A stretch of 64,000 nucleotides of DNA from Bradyrhizobium sp. Rc3b (GTDB lineage Bacteria; Pseudomonadota; Alphaproteobacteria; Rhizobiales; Xanthobacteraceae): contig NZ_FOUS01000015.1 of assembly GCF_900114915.1 (NCBI RefSeq), forward strand, positions 116,066-180,065, read 5' to 3'. Made by a program: the position numbers and the translations under genes. Position 1 is the stretch's first letter. Every line of letters begins with the position of its first letter. Below, in pieces: positions 50,827 to 60,392 of the stretch. The notes beneath the pieces were generated by a model. The model was not told the DNA's origin. It searched no databases and saw only the letters and a program-made list of their open reading frames with translations.

Positions 50827-52473
50827 TCAACACCCCCGCCGATAAACCCGCAGCGTCACGTCCGGAAAGCTCATGCTGTCGAGCAGGCAGACGCCCTTTT
50901 CCGCGTCCATGCGGGCGATGAGTTCATCGCCGACCCGCGGTCCGACCAGCGTGTGCTGGATCGAGCTCGAGACCACGAGGATGTTCGACTGCAGAAGCGC
51001 GTCTGCGGTGGCCGCTGCCGTTCGATGCAGCATCTCGCCGCGGACGACGAGATTCATCCGCGCCTGCGCCACATACAACTGAATGGTCGCGGGCGTGACC
51101 GGGTAGGGACTCGAAAAGCCGACGTAAAGCGGGCCCGACAGCGGTGGCTTGACGTCGCGCAGAAGCGACCAGAGACGTTCGGTCGATGCGCGGATGCTGT
51201 CCTGCTGCTGTGCGCTCAGCGGCGTCGCCACGCTGAGCTGACCGATCACGACGTGCTTGACGAACAGCGCGAGGGCGATTGCGAGCGCAAGCACGCGGCC
51301 CGCTGTCAGCAGATGGCGACGGATGTCTTTCGCAAGGGCCGTACGCGCAAGCAGCGATCCCATGGACGCCATGCTGGCGCAGCCATTGAGGACCATCGCG
51401 ACGATGAACACGCCGTAGAACATTGCGCCGAAAAAGTAGGTCTTGATCTCGGCAACGGACGGAATGGCGTAGGCAATCAGCACGGTCGCGAGCAGAACGA
51501 CCGCATCCAGCACCGCAGCCTGGCCCTGGATCGCAGCGAGCACGAAGCGCAGCAGCATCAAGGCCAACCCGATGGCGAGCCAATAGTGCAGGCCGAACTG
51601 TCCCTCTCCACCGATGGAGAAGCGTAGCAGTCCGGGCCAGAATCCTTCGCCCGTCGTCCAGAGGTCGCGCTGGCCGACGAACACGTTGAGGATGTAGGTG
51701 ACGGTCTCGACCAAGGCCGGGCCGATCAGCACGGCCGTGGTCGCGATCAACGGCAGCACGAACCACGCCAGCGCGCCGAGCGCAGTCCTGATCGACAGGC
51801 GCAATCCGCCGGCCTGGATGCAATCGACGACCAGCCGGATCGCGAACGCGCTGCCGAGCAGAGCGAGCGCGGCCGGGAACGACGTCGGCTTGATGCAGGC
51901 GGCGAGTGCGCAGGCAACGCCGAGGCCAGCCAACGACCGGGCGCTGCGCCGGAGCACGCCGCGGTAGACGATGGCACCGGCGGCAAGACCCATGGCAAAT
52001 CCCGAGGGCAGATCGGGACGCGCCTCGGTAATCGTGTGCCACAGCACCGGCACGCACACTGCTGCGACCAGACACGATGCGATCTCGAGGACCGGCCGTC
52101 GCCGAACCAGCCAGATGATCCCGAGCAGGAAGCCGAAGACGATCACGGCATGAACGAGATAGGGACCGACATAGCTTCCGGGAAACGACCAAAAACCGGT
52201 GGCCGCCACCAGCGTCGAAAACGGCGCATGGTGATGCAGCAAGTCCCAGACGCTGCCGGCGACGCCGCGGCTTCCAAAGGCATTCACCCATCTGACCGCG
52301 TCTTCGAAATAGGCGACGTCGTCATAGAGCGGGGGAACGGACAGCCGGCTGTGCAAGCGCGACGCGTCGAGCGATTTGGAGGCGACGATGGCGGTGATCA
52401 GCGCCGCTGGGATGACGAGACCGGGCAGCCGGACCCAGTCGCTCCGATCCGCGGCCCCGGTTCCGTTCGCCAT
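50827..52473 (-). CDS. Polytopic membrane protein, possible GT-C glycosyltransferase
   Basis: 548 residues from ATG 52473; an earlier start at 52542 would add 23. About ten to twelve hydrophobic helices are present. PPLYDDVAYFEDAVRWVNAF has the acidic pair often found in the first loop of GT-C enzymes (ArnT/PMT-like), which supports but does not prove that fold. A periplasmic C-terminal domain (from about LSAQQQDSIRASTERLW) lacks helices. Substrate and function unknown. It is next to tRNA-Thr and alone in its direction. Confidence 0.65.
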   Translation of the reverse strand: MANGTGAADRSDWVRLPGLVIPAALITAIVASKSLDASRLHSRLSVPPLYDDVAYFEDAVRWVNAFGSRGVAGSVWDLLHHHAPFSTLVAATGFWSFPGSYVGPYLVHAVIVFGFLLGIIWLVRRRPVLEIASCLVAAVCVPVLWHTITEARPDLPSGFAMGLAAGAIVYRGVLRRSARSLAGLGVACALAACIKPTSFPAALALLGSAFAIRLVVDCIQAGGLRLSIRTALGALAWFVLPLIATTAVLIGPALVETVTYILNVFVGQRDLWTTGEGFWPGLLRFSIGGEGQFGLHYWLAIGLALMLLRFVLAAIQGQAAVLDAVVLLATVLIAYAIPSVAEIKTYFFGAMFYGVFIVAMVLNGCASMASMGSLLARTALAKDIRRHLLTAGRVLALAIALALFVKHVVIGQLSVATPLSAQQQDSIRASTERLWSLLRDVKPPLSGPLYVGFSSPYPVTPATIQLYVAQARMNLVVRGEMLHRTAAATADALLQSNILVVSSSIQHTLVGPRVGDELIARMDAEKGVCLLDSMSFPDVTLRVYRRGC

Positions 52474-52598
52474 GCCCCTGCCTGCCCCCAACGTCCACAA
52501 CCCAGCCAGGCAGCATCGTAAGGACGCCGGCATCGCGCGCAATGCGCCGGATGCAATGGCGGGGACCTAGGCTTGCGCTTCTTGGATCGGATGAGCGC

Positions 52599-52674
52599 TG
52601 GTGCCGCAAGAGGGATTCGAACCCCCGACCCCGTCATTACGAATGACGTGCTCTACCAACTGAGCTATTGCGGC
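52599..52674 (-). tRNA. tRNA-Thr (anticodon CGT)
   Basis: 76 bases including encoded CCA. On the minus strand the acceptor GCCGCAA pairs with TTGCGGC, the D-arm is GCTCAGTTGGTAGAGC, the anticodon stem is CGTCA/TGACG around TTCGTAA (anticodon CGT at 52639-52641), and the T-arm is GGGGGTTCGAATCCCTC. It reads ACG codons. Confidence 0.96.
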
Positions 52675-52774
52675 GAACCCTGCCGGGGCCAAGGCGATGC
52701 CGGCCCCGATACGCGCGCTCCTGATATCGGGCATGGCCCGAATTGGCAAGGACAAGCCGGGTTCGAAATGCGGC

Positions 52775-54511
52775 TCAGGCGCCCCAGCGGGACCAGAATC
52801 CGCGCCAGCCGCCGGCCTGGGCCTTGGGTGTACCGATTTGTTCCGTAAATTCATCACTCGGACCCTCGTCATCGATCCCGGGATCGTCGGGGGCCCGGAC
52901 GATCGGGATGACCGCGGGAATCGGCGCTGGCGCGGGTTTGACGAGGTCGGCGCGGCTCCGGAACACCGGTGTCGCCGCCGGCGGAGGTGATTCGGCGGGC
53001 TCCGGGGCCGGTTGGACCGGTTCGGCGGTCACAACGGCCGGCTCTTCTTTGGCCATCGGGGGCGAATTGTCCTGCGCGGCCGGCACTGGCGCCGGTGCTG
53101 TCACGAGCGGTTCCGCCGGGCGTTCGCTGGGAGCCACCGTCACCCGCTTCGGCGGCGGGGCCGCCAGCATGGCCTCCTCGAAGGCCGAGGATTCGATCGT
53201 GGTCCCCTTGTCCGAAGGCAGGCTCGCGACCGGGGTCTGCCACTGGAACGCATCGAGCCGCCCGGTGACCGGCGAGACCGGGCGCCAGCGGTCGCTAACG
53301 TAGCCGTCCGCAGTCCAGGCCGGATCGTGACGGGCGCGCACCGCCCGCAGGGTCCACGCGCGGGCGCGGCCGCTATCGCCATGCTCGGCACGCTCGATCT
53401 CGGCCATCAGCAGCGCGACGCGCTGGGTCGGATCGCTGAGATAAGGCGCGAGCACTTCGCGCGCGCGGGCGAACTCGGAGGCGTCGATCGCGGCACGCGC
53501 GATCGCGAGCTGACCCTCGATATGGCCGGGCTTGTCGGCAGGCGTCTTCGCCGCAAGCGTCTCGACCCGCTGCAAGCGGTGCCAGGCGGTATCGCCGAGC
53601 TTCACATGGGCATAGGCATCCGCGAGATCCGGATGCGGATTGGCGAGCCAGGCAGCTTCCACCCGCTTCATGGCGCGGCGCACCTGATGTGCCTCGCTGT
53701 CGAATTTTGCCGCGAGCACGGCCGCAGGCACCAAGGTCGGCGCAAGCTTCACCGCCTCCATCACGCTCTCGCGCGCGACGTCGCGGTCCATCGTCTGCAA
53801 TTCGAGCGCGCGCGCCGTGAGCAACACACCGCGCTGCCGGCGATAGGCCTGCTTGTCGATCAGGCCTGCGGACAAATTCGAATCGAGGATCGCGAGCGCG
53901 CCGCTCCAGTCGCCGCGCGCGCAGCGGAAGCCGAGCACCGCTTGCGAGGCCCAGGTCGAGGACGGCGACAGCTTGATCGCTTCCTCCGCGATCATCACGG
54001 CGCCGACCGCATCGTCGGCGCGCTGCGCCTCAATGAACAGGCCGCGCAGGCCGAGCAGGCGCGTGTCCTCGCGCTCGGCCATGGCGCGGAAGACGCGCTG
54101 CGCCTCGTCGCGATTGCCTTCGAGCTGCGCCGACTGCGCATGCAGGAGCAGCGCGAGCGGATCATTCGGCGCATGCCGCCGCGCCGTTTCCGCGTGCCGG
54201 CGGGCGAGTGCGGTATCACCATGACCGATCGCGAGCAGGCCGTGGGTGATGGCGTGGCGGCCCCGCGCGTGGCGCTTGTCGTGGCGGCGGCGGCGCAGAC
54301 GCCCCGGCGTGCGCCAGATCGTCGTCACGATGCTCCAGACCAGCACGACGGCCGCGGCAAACAGGCCAAGCAGGAACACGAATTTGGGAAGCGTGGTCGA
54401 GGCGCGGAAACTGCCCGCAGTCAGGACGAGATCGCCGGGCTGGTCGGCAACCCAGGCCGCGCCGGCCGCCGCCAGCGCGATCAGGACAAGGAAGAGGACG
54501 ATGCGAAGCAT
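52775..54511 (-). CDS. HemY-like TPR membrane protein
   Basis: 578 residues. Two N-terminal helices (LVLIALAAAGAAWVADQPGD, FVFLLGLFAAAVVLVWSIV) precede TPR-like helical hairpins over about residues 100-390. The N-terminal GAAWVADQPGDLVLTAGSF matches the HemY_N domain, and TWASQAVLGFRCARGDWSGA is a typical repeat. The C-terminal 150 residues are Pro/Ala-rich and disordered. It is not protoporphyrinogen oxidase, which shares the name HemY. The role in heme synthesis is not proved; the hemD / Mic60-like / hemY-like order suggests membrane organisation of the pathway. Confidence 0.88.
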   Translation of the reverse strand: MLRIVLFLVLIALAAAGAAWVADQPGDLVLTAGSFRASTTLPKFVFLLGLFAAAVVLVWSIVTTIWRTPGRLRRRRHDKRHARGRHAITHGLLAIGHGDTALARRHAETARRHAPNDPLALLLHAQSAQLEGNRDEAQRVFRAMAEREDTRLLGLRGLFIEAQRADDAVGAVMIAEEAIKLSPSSTWASQAVLGFRCARGDWSGALAILDSNLSAGLIDKQAYRRQRGVLLTARALELQTMDRDVARESVMEAVKLAPTLVPAAVLAAKFDSEAHQVRRAMKRVEAAWLANPHPDLADAYAHVKLGDTAWHRLQRVETLAAKTPADKPGHIEGQLAIARAAIDASEFARAREVLAPYLSDPTQRVALLMAEIERAEHGDSGRARAWTLRAVRARHDPAWTADGYVSDRWRPVSPVTGRLDAFQWQTPVASLPSDKGTTIESSAFEEAMLAAPPPKRVTVAPSERPAEPLVTAPAPVPAAQDNSPPMAKEEPAVVTAEPVQPAPEPAESPPPAATPVFRSRADLVKPAPAPIPAVIPIVRAPDDPGIDDEGPSDEFTEQIGTPKAQAGGWRGFWSRWGA

Positions 54512-54547
54512 GGCGATCCCTATACGCGCTTAGTATTGCGCGAAGCT

Positions 54548-55759
54548 TTATTGAGCAGGCTTGACGAGATCCGCCATGGCATCGTCGGCGAACTTGCGGG
54601 AAGCGGCGAGCGCAGCGTCGCGGGCATCGGCCTTGTCGAGCCAGGCCTGCGCCGGCGCACGATCGGCCTCGGCCAGCGTCTTGAGCTCGCGCCGCGCTTC
54701 CACGAAATCATTGCGAAGCGCCGCCGCCGTCACCCGTGCGACGATGGCGCCACGATCGTTGCCGACCCCGTCGGTGCGCTCGATGCGGACCAGCTTTGAG
54801 GCTCCTGCCTGGAGACGCTCGACGATGCCCGTGCCGCTGGTCTGGGCTTCCGCCGGCGGCGACAGCTTCGGCACGATGTTGAGGAGCTCGCGACTCAGCG
54901 CCACCGGCGTCGGGATACCTGACGCGGCAAAGGTGTCGAGCGGCTTCAGCATATCGGGCTTTGTCACCATCGCCCGCGCTGCGGCCAATTGCGACTCGTA
55001 AGCATCGCCGTGACGAACGGCGACGTCGAGCAGGGCCGCCGCCACCACATGGCGCAGCGGCTTGTCGTCCAACGTCTTCGCATCGGCAATCTTCTCGCCC
55101 TGCTGCGCGAGCTCGGCACGTTCGGCCTTGCTGGCGCGCTCGAGCTGGGCGATGCGGTCGCTCAGAGCGGCGAGGTCGGGTGCGGCAGCGCGGGGGGCAG
55201 ATTTCGCATCGTTCAATGTGCTCGCGGTCTTGTCGAACTGCGTACGCAGATTGGCGACGTCGCTGCGCAAGCCGCTCGCGGATTTCTCCAGCGCGTCGAT
55301 CCGCGCCGCCATGGCCGGATCGGCGACGGGCTTGCCGGCCTTGGCTTCAACTGCCGCAACGCGACCGCTCAGCGCATCGACCGTCGCGCTCGTGACTTGC
55401 GGGGTGGCCGGCGGTGCCTGCACGGCGGGCCAACCCAGCATCCAGCCGACCGCGATCACGACCGCCGCCGCGACAGCGCCGGAGAACGGCGCGATGACCC
55501 AGGGCGACATCGGCGCAGACACGGGAGCCGGCGCAACCGCGGCCTGCGGTTCGGTCCGCTCCGGCTCTGCGTCAACCTGGTCGGATTTTGCCTGCTCAGG
55601 CTCGGCGTGCTCCGGCGCCGGCGGTGCCTCGGGCTCGACTGCCGGCTCCTGCGGCTGGGTCGAGACTTCGCTGGCTTCGAGGTCGATGGTGGGCGGAGTG
55701 CGCTTGGCACGGCCGGACTCAGGAGCCAATCCTGCGTCTTCAGGCTTGTCGTCGGCCAT
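54548..55759 (-). CDS. Mic60/mitofilin-like inner membrane protein
   Basis: 403 residues. A charged Pro/Glu-rich cytosolic N terminus precedes one membrane helix (SGAVAAAVVIAVGWMLGWPA). A long coiled-coil segment follows (ASGLRDVANLRTQFDK-like heptads), then a C-terminal mitofilin-type domain with ALLDVAVRHGDAYESQLAAA and AAALRNDFVEARRELKTLAE. Alphaproteobacterial Mic60 is the relative of the mitochondrial cristae protein and shapes intracytoplasmic membranes. Its position between hemD and a HemY-like gene is the family's known neighbourhood. The mic60 label is recognition by layout and sequence, not a database hit. Confidence 0.85.
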   Translation of the reverse strand: MADDKPEDAGLAPESGRAKRTPPTIDLEASEVSTQPQEPAVEPEAPPAPEHAEPEQAKSDQVDAEPERTEPQAAVAPAPVSAPMSPWVIAPFSGAVAAAVVIAVGWMLGWPAVQAPPATPQVTSATVDALSGRVAAVEAKAGKPVADPAMAARIDALEKSASGLRSDVANLRTQFDKTASTLNDAKSAPRAAAPDLAALSDRIAQLERASKAERAELAQQGEKIADAKTLDDKPLRHVVAAALLDVAVRHGDAYESQLAAARAMVTKPDMLKPLDTFAASGIPTPVALSRELLNIVPKLSPPAEAQTSGTGIVERLQAGASKLVRIERTDGVGNDRGAIVARVTAAALRNDFVEARRELKTLAEADRAPAQAWLDKADARDAALAASRKFADDAMADLVKPAQ

Positions 55760-55824
55760 CGTGACGGTTCCTCACACTTCCATACGCGGGACGGACCCGA
55801 TTACGTCGGATTCGGCTCGACCTC

Positions 55825-56571
55825 TTACGCCAAACGGGTGCGTAACGCACGCTCCAAGGTGGTAAATAAGGCATTTTCGTCCGGTGTGGCTGCGACCAGA
55901 ACCTGCGACGCGCCGGCATCACGCAGCACGCTGGCCACCGTCTCGGACAGGCAGCATTGCGGTATGGCCAGCGCCGAGATTTCGACGCCTTCGTCCCTGG
56001 CCGCATCCAGGAACGCCCGGGCGCTGCGCCGGGAGTAGTGCAGCACCGCCTCGACGCCGTGGGCGGCAAAGCCCTCGCAGACCTCGCGCGGCAGATGCTT
56101 GACCGGCGCCATGCGATAGGTCGTCTGCGTGACCACGCTAAACCCCTCCGCACCGAGCTCGCCGCCGAGGTCGCGCGACAGATCCGCGCCTGCGAGATAC
56201 AGCAGCGTGCTCTTTTTCTTCAGCACCTTGTCGCGCGCGCTCTGCATCACCTTGTCGCGCAAGGACGCGGCATCGCCGCCGGCGACGATCACCTCGGCAA
56301 AGCCGGCGTCGCGCGCCGCAGCAGCCGTATGCTCGCCGACCGCAAACAACGGCAGCTCCAACAGACCAAGATCCCGCAATTGTGGCGCGACGGCACGGAT
56401 CGCGTTGGCCGATGTGACGAGGATGGCACCGTAGGGAGCTTCACTCTCGTCATGGAAGGCGACCGGCTCGAACTTGAGCACCGGCGCAAGCAGCACCGCA
56501 AGACCCCGCGCACGCAGGCTTTCCGCCGTCGCCTCATTGTCGGGATGCGGCCGTGTGACAAGGATGGACAT
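55825..56571 (-). CDS. hemD: Uroporphyrinogen-III synthase
   Basis: 248 residues from ATG 56571. It cyclises hydroxymethylbilane to uroporphyrinogen III in heme synthesis. The family is poorly conserved, but the layout fits: MSILVTRPHPDNEATAESLR at the N terminus, ILVTSANAIRAV, VGEHTAAAARDAGF, and VLHYSRRSARAFL in the second domain. Downstream are the Mic60-like and HemY-like genes on the same strand. hemC is not in the window. A longer frame upstream to 57807 runs antisense to tsaD and is excluded. Confidence 0.92.
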   Translation of the reverse strand: MSILVTRPHPDNEATAESLRARGLAVLLAPVLKFEPVAFHDESEAPYGAILVTSANAIRAVAPQLRDLGLLELPLFAVGEHTAAAARDAGFAEVIVAGGDAASLRDKVMQSARDKVLKKKSTLLYLAGADLSRDLGGELGAEGFSVVTQTTYRMAPVKHLPREVCEGFAAHGVEAVLHYSRRSARAFLDAARDEGVEISALAIPQCCLSETVASVLRDAGASQVLVAATPDENALFTTLERALRTRLA

Positions 56572-56721
56572 CGCTGGTGTTCCCGGACCAATTGGCGGCG
56601 ACGCATTCGTGAGGAAGCCGCGCGTGGCGATTGCGCAATCTGGCCCCGGAATGCTACCGGACGTACCAGAACTCTGCTTTGCGGATGAGCGCAAGGGCGC
56701 AAATTGGATAACAATTCGCCA

Positions 56722-57795
56722 ATGCTGGTACTGGGCATTGAAACCACCTGCGACGAGACCGCCGCGGCGGTGGTTGAACGCTCGCCTGACGGCAGCGGCA
56801 GGATCCTGTCCAACATCGTGCGGTCGCAAATCGAGGAGCACGCCCGCTTCGGCGGCGTGGTGCCGGAGATCGCCGCCCGCGCCCATGTCGACCTGCTCGA
56901 TGGCATCATCGAGCGCGCGATGCAGGAGGCCGGCGTCGGCTTCGCTCAGCTGGGCGGTGTTGCTGCCGCTGCGGGGCCGGGCCTGATCGGCGGCGTCATC
57001 GTCGGGCTCACCACCGCGAAGGCGATCGCGATGGTGCACGACACGCCGCTGGTCGCGGTGAACCATCTGGAGGCGCATGCGCTGACGCCGCGCCTCACCG
57101 ACGGAATCGAATTTCCCTACTGCCTGTTCCTCGCCTCGGGTGGCCATACCCAGATCGTCGCGGTCACCGGCGTCGGCCAGTATGTACGGCTTGGCACCAC
57201 CGTCGACGATGCGATCGGCGAGGCCTTCGACAAGGTCGCGAAGATGCTGGGCCTGCCCTATCCCGGCGGGCCGCAGGTCGAGCGCGCGGCGGCAAGCGGC
57301 GATGCCACGCGCTTTGCGTTTCCGCGGCCGATGCAAGGGCGTCCCGATGCCAATTTCTCGCTGTCGGGATTGAAGACGGCAGTGCGCACTGAAGCGAGCC
57401 GGCTGGCCGAGATCACGCCGCAGGACATCAGCGATCTCTGCGCGAGCTTTCAGGCCGCCGTGCTGGATTCGACCGTCGACCGGTTGAGCGTCGGCCTCAG
57501 GCTGTTCCGGGAAAAGTTCGGCGCGCCGCGCGCCCTGGTCGCGGCCGGCGGCGTCGCCGCCAATCAGGCGATTCGCGGCGCCCTCGATGAGGTCGCACAG
57601 CAAGCCGGGACGCAGCTGATCATGCCGCCGCCGGCGCTCTGCACCGACAACGGCGCGATGATCGCCTGGGCCGGTGCCGAACGCCTCGCGCTCGGCCTGA
57701 CCGACACGATGGAAGCGCAGCCCCGCGCGCGCTGGCTGCTCGACGCCAACGCAACGGCGCCGGCGGGCTACGGCAAGACCCGGGCGGGATACTAG
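56722..57795 (+). CDS. tsaD: tRNA N6-threonylcarbamoyladenosine transferase
   Basis: 357 residues from ATG 56722; TTG 56704 with an upstream AAGG is an alternative adding six residues. It transfers the threonylcarbamoyl group to A37 of tRNAs reading ANN codons. Motifs are VLGIETTCDETAAAVV, the metal-binding HLEAHAL, ASGGHTQIVAV and AAGGVAANQAIRGAL. Conserved at full length. It starts the tsaD-gpsA-EVE operon with a 2-base gap to gpsA and is divergent from hemD. Confidence 0.97.
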   Translation: MLVLGIETTCDETAAAVVERSPDGSGRILSNIVRSQIEEHARFGGVVPEIAARAHVDLLDGIIERAMQEAGVGFAQLGGVAAAAGPGLIGGVIVGLTTAKAIAMVHDTPLVAVNHLEAHALTPRLTDGIEFPYCLFLASGGHTQIVAVTGVGQYVRLGTTVDDAIGEAFDKVAKMLGLPYPGGPQVERAAASGDATRFAFPRPMQGRPDANFSLSGLKTAVRTEASRLAEITPQDISDLCASFQAAVLDSTVDRLSVGLRLFREKFGAPRALVAAGGVAANQAIRGALDEVAQQAGTQLIMPPPALCTDNGAMIAWAGAERLALGLTDTMEAQPRARWLLDANATAPAGYGKTRAGY

Positions 57796-57797
57796 CC

Positions 57798-58778
57798 ATG
57801 ACTGCATTCCAATCCGTCGCGGTGATCGGGGCAGGCGCCTGGGGCACGGCGCTGGCGACCGTGGCGGCGCGGGCGGGAAGGAGCGTCACGCTCTGGGCAC
57901 GCAATGCCGAGCATGCCGCGCGGATCGCCTCGACACGCGATAATCCGCGCCTGCCCGGGGTGCGGCTCGCGGCGGAGATCGTCGTGACCAGCGATCTGGC
58001 GCTCACCGCGCACGCCGACATGTTGCTGATCGCAACACCTGCGCAGCATTTGCGTGGCGCCGTCAACATGCTGGCCTCGCATTTGACAGGGCCGGTGCCG
58101 ATCGTCGCCTGCGCCAAAGGCATCGAGCACGGCACCCACAAATTCATGACCGACGTGATCGCGGAGGCCGCGCCGCACGCCCAGCCCGCGATCCTGTCGG
58201 GTCCAAGCTTTGCCGACGATGTCGCGCGCGGCTTGCCGACGGCGGTGACGCTGGCGGCAGGCGATGAGACGTTGGCGCGCGCACTGGTGCAGGCCCTGGG
58301 CTCACCGACGTTCCGTCCCTATCACTCCACGGACATTCGCGGCGTCGAGATCGGCGGCGCGGCCAAGAACGTGCTTGCAATCGCAGTCGGCATCGCGGTC
58401 GGGCGCAAGCTCGGCGCCTCCGCCCAGGCTGCGCTGACGACCCGCGGCTTTGCCGAGCTGACGCGCCTCGGCCGCGCGCTCGGCGCACGCAGCGAGACAC
58501 TCGCCGGCCTCTCCGGTCTCGGCGATTTGATCCTGACCTGTGCGAGCCCGCAGTCACGCAACTTCGCCCTTGGCCTTGCACTCGGCCGCGGCGAGCAACC
58601 GCCTGCCGGCAAGCTTGCCGAGGGTGAGTTCACCGCGCCGGTGCTGATCGAATTCGCAGCTTCGCAGGGCATCGAGCTGCCGGTATCAGAAGCGGTCGCG
58701 TCGATCCTGAGCGGCCGAAGCACGATCGACGCGGCTATCTCGGGGCTGCTGACGCGCCCATTCAAGTCAGAGGAATAA
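57798..58778 (+). CDS. gpsA: Glycerol-3-phosphate dehydrogenase (NAD(P))
   Basis: 326 residues. It reduces dihydroxyacetone phosphate to sn-glycerol 3-phosphate for phospholipid synthesis. The NAD motif is VAVIGAGAWGTALATVAARA. The substrate region has CAKGIEHGTHKFMTDV, the catalytic Lys in IGGAAKNVLAIAVGIAVG, and GLSGLGDLILTCASPQSRN. The start is two bases after the tsaD stop, so translation is probably coupled. A cytosolic dimer by family knowledge. Confidence 0.97.
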   Translation: MTAFQSVAVIGAGAWGTALATVAARAGRSVTLWARNAEHAARIASTRDNPRLPGVRLAAEIVVTSDLALTAHADMLLIATPAQHLRGAVNMLASHLTGPVPIVACAKGIEHGTHKFMTDVIAEAAPHAQPAILSGPSFADDVARGLPTAVTLAAGDETLARALVQALGSPTFRPYHSTDIRGVEIGGAAKNVLAIAVGIAVGRKLGASAQAALTTRGFAELTRLGRALGARSETLAGLSGLGDLILTCASPQSRNFALGLALGRGEQPPAGKLAEGEFTAPVLIEFAASQGIELPVSEAVASILSGRSTIDAAISGLLTRPFKSEE

Positions 58779-58780
58779 AC

Positions 58781-59194
58781 ATGGCGTACTGGCTGGTGAA
58801 ATCCGAACCATCGGTCTGGTCCTGGGACCAGCAAGTGGCGAAGGGCGCCAAGGGCGAGGCCTGGACCGGGGTGCGCAATTACACCGCGCGCCAGAACCTT
58901 GTCGCCATGAAGAAGGGCGACAAGGCGTTCTTCTATCATTCCAACGAGGGCAAGGAGATCGTCGGCATCGCGGAGATCATCAAGGAGGCCTATCCCGATC
59001 CGACCGACAAGACCGATAAATTCGTCTGCGTCGACATCAAGGCCGACAAGCCGTTGAAGACGCCGGTGACGATGGCCACGATCAAGGCCGAGAAGAAGCT
59101 GGCGGACATGGCGCTGGTGAAATATTCGCGCCTGTCGGTGCAGCCGGTGACAGCGGAGGAGTGGAAGCTCGTCTGCAAGATGGGCGGGGTTTAG
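58781..59194 (+). CDS. EVE-domain protein
   Basis: 137 residues, one full EVE (PUA-like) domain. The opening YWLVKSEPSVWSWDQQ and the middle WTGVRNYTARQNLVAMKKGD, KAFFYHSNEGKEIVGIAEII are family hallmarks. EVE domains resemble YTH readers and bind modified bases in RNA or DNA; the bacterial ligand is often unknown. It follows gpsA by two bases in the tsaD-gpsA operon. That neighbourhood hints at a role with tRNA or other modified nucleic acid, which is inference. Confidence 0.93.
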   Translation: MAYWLVKSEPSVWSWDQQVAKGAKGEAWTGVRNYTARQNLVAMKKGDKAFFYHSNEGKEIVGIAEIIKEAYPDPTDKTDKFVCVDIKADKPLKTPVTMATIKAEKKLADMALVKYSRLSVQPVTAEEWKLVCKMGGV

Positions 59195-59196
59195 GG

Positions 59197-60291
59197 CTAC
59201 GACATCCGACCCGGCATCGCCGGCAGCGCAAACACCTCGCATGGCGCAGCAATGCCGCGCAGCGAATGCGATCCGAGCGCGACCAGCGGCATGTCCGTTT
59301 CCGCGGCGAGCGCTCCCGACACCAGCACGGCCCGCCCCAGCGGCTTGCACAATCCTTCGAGCCGGCTGGCGAGATTGACAGCGGGACCGATCGCCGTGAA
59401 GTCGAGCCGGTTGGCGGCGCCGATATTGCCCCACAGCATCTCGCCCAGATGGAGCGCAGCGCCGAATGCCAGCGGCGGCAACCGTTGAGCGCCGCGCTCC
59501 TTGTTGAGATAGACCATGCCGGCCTCCGCCGCGCCTGCGGCACGCAGGGCGGCCTCGCAGGCCCGGCGGGGCGATGCATCGACCACCGGAAAGATCGCGA
59601 GCACGCCGTCGCCGATGAATTTCAGCACTTCGCCGCCGAAGGCGTGAACGGCACCGGCGATGCGGTCGAACCAGGCATCGAGCGCGGCGATGACCTGTGC
59701 AGGCGGTGAGGTTTCCGACAACGTCGTGAAGTTGCGGAGGTCTGCATAGAGCAGCGCGGCCTGAATGGTCTCGCCGAGATCGCGGCGCAGAGGTGCCGCC
59801 AGCACCCGCTCCGCGCTGCGCTTGCCGAGATATGCGTCTAACGTCGCGCGCAACGTGGCGCGCGCGGCGAGCACGGCGAGGGGCGTCGCTGCAAAACGCG
59901 CGGCCTGGCGCAATTGCCCGATGTCGTCGGCAGTGAAGGGACGCGGCCCGATCCAACAAAGCTGCGGCCCATCGGGCCGTCCGACGATGTCTTCGTGCAC
60001 CTCGCCGCGCGCGATGTCGCGCAGCCAGCGGCGGCCGGCATCGTTGGGCGGATCGGGCGCCAATCCGCCGGGCGCGAAACCGAGTGCTTCGATCACCTGG
60101 CCGCTGTCTACACGCCACAGCCAGGTCCGCTTTGCGATCAGAGGATGCGGCACCTCCAGCGTCAGGGCGCCCGCCGCAAGCGGCACGCCGTCGGCGACCA
60201 GATGGGCGCCGAGTTCCGCAAGCAGGCGATCAGCTCCGGCGCTATCCGAAGCGGCATCGACAAGCCAGGCGAGGGTCGGGGAGAGCTGCAT
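59197..60291 (-). CDS. Adenylate/guanylate cyclase with N-terminal regulatory domain
   Basis: 364 residues from ATG 60291. The C-terminal class III cyclase domain starts ALLYADLRNFTTLSE (metal Asp) and has GGEVLKFIGDGVLAIFP and FTAIGPAVNLASRLEG. The first 150 residues, with RTWLWRVDSGQVIEALGF, form a separate domain I cannot name, perhaps sensory. No membrane helix is seen, so it is cytosolic. It differs in its N-terminal half from the cyclase at 42114, so the two are not close duplicates. It is convergent with the EVE gene, leaving two bases. Confidence 0.85.
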   Translation of the reverse strand: MQLSPTLAWLVDAASDSAGADRLLAELGAHLVADGVPLAAGALTLEVPHPLIAKRTWLWRVDSGQVIEALGFAPGGLAPDPPNDAGRRWLRDIARGEVHEDIVGRPDGPQLCWIGPRPFTADDIGQLRQAARFAATPLAVLAARATLRATLDAYLGKRSAERVLAAPLRRDLGETIQAALLYADLRNFTTLSETSPPAQVIAALDAWFDRIAGAVHAFGGEVLKFIGDGVLAIFPVVDASPRRACEAALRAAGAAEAGMVYLNKERGAQRLPPLAFGAALHLGEMLWGNIGAANRLDFTAIGPAVNLASRLEGLCKPLGRAVLVSGALAAETDMPLVALGSHSLRGIAAPCEVFALPAMPGRMS

Positions 60292-60392
60292 GGCTCGATC
60301 ATGGCCAAGGCGGGCCGTCTTTGTCACGGGCAATCCTTGACGCGCCGCTTTGGCGCCGCCATGTGCCAATGGCAGCGAAGGGATGATCGCCG

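Noticed and set aside
56572..57807. Long N-terminal extension of the hemD frame
   Set aside because: It runs antisense through nearly all of tsaD. The HemD family starts at the ATG at 56571.
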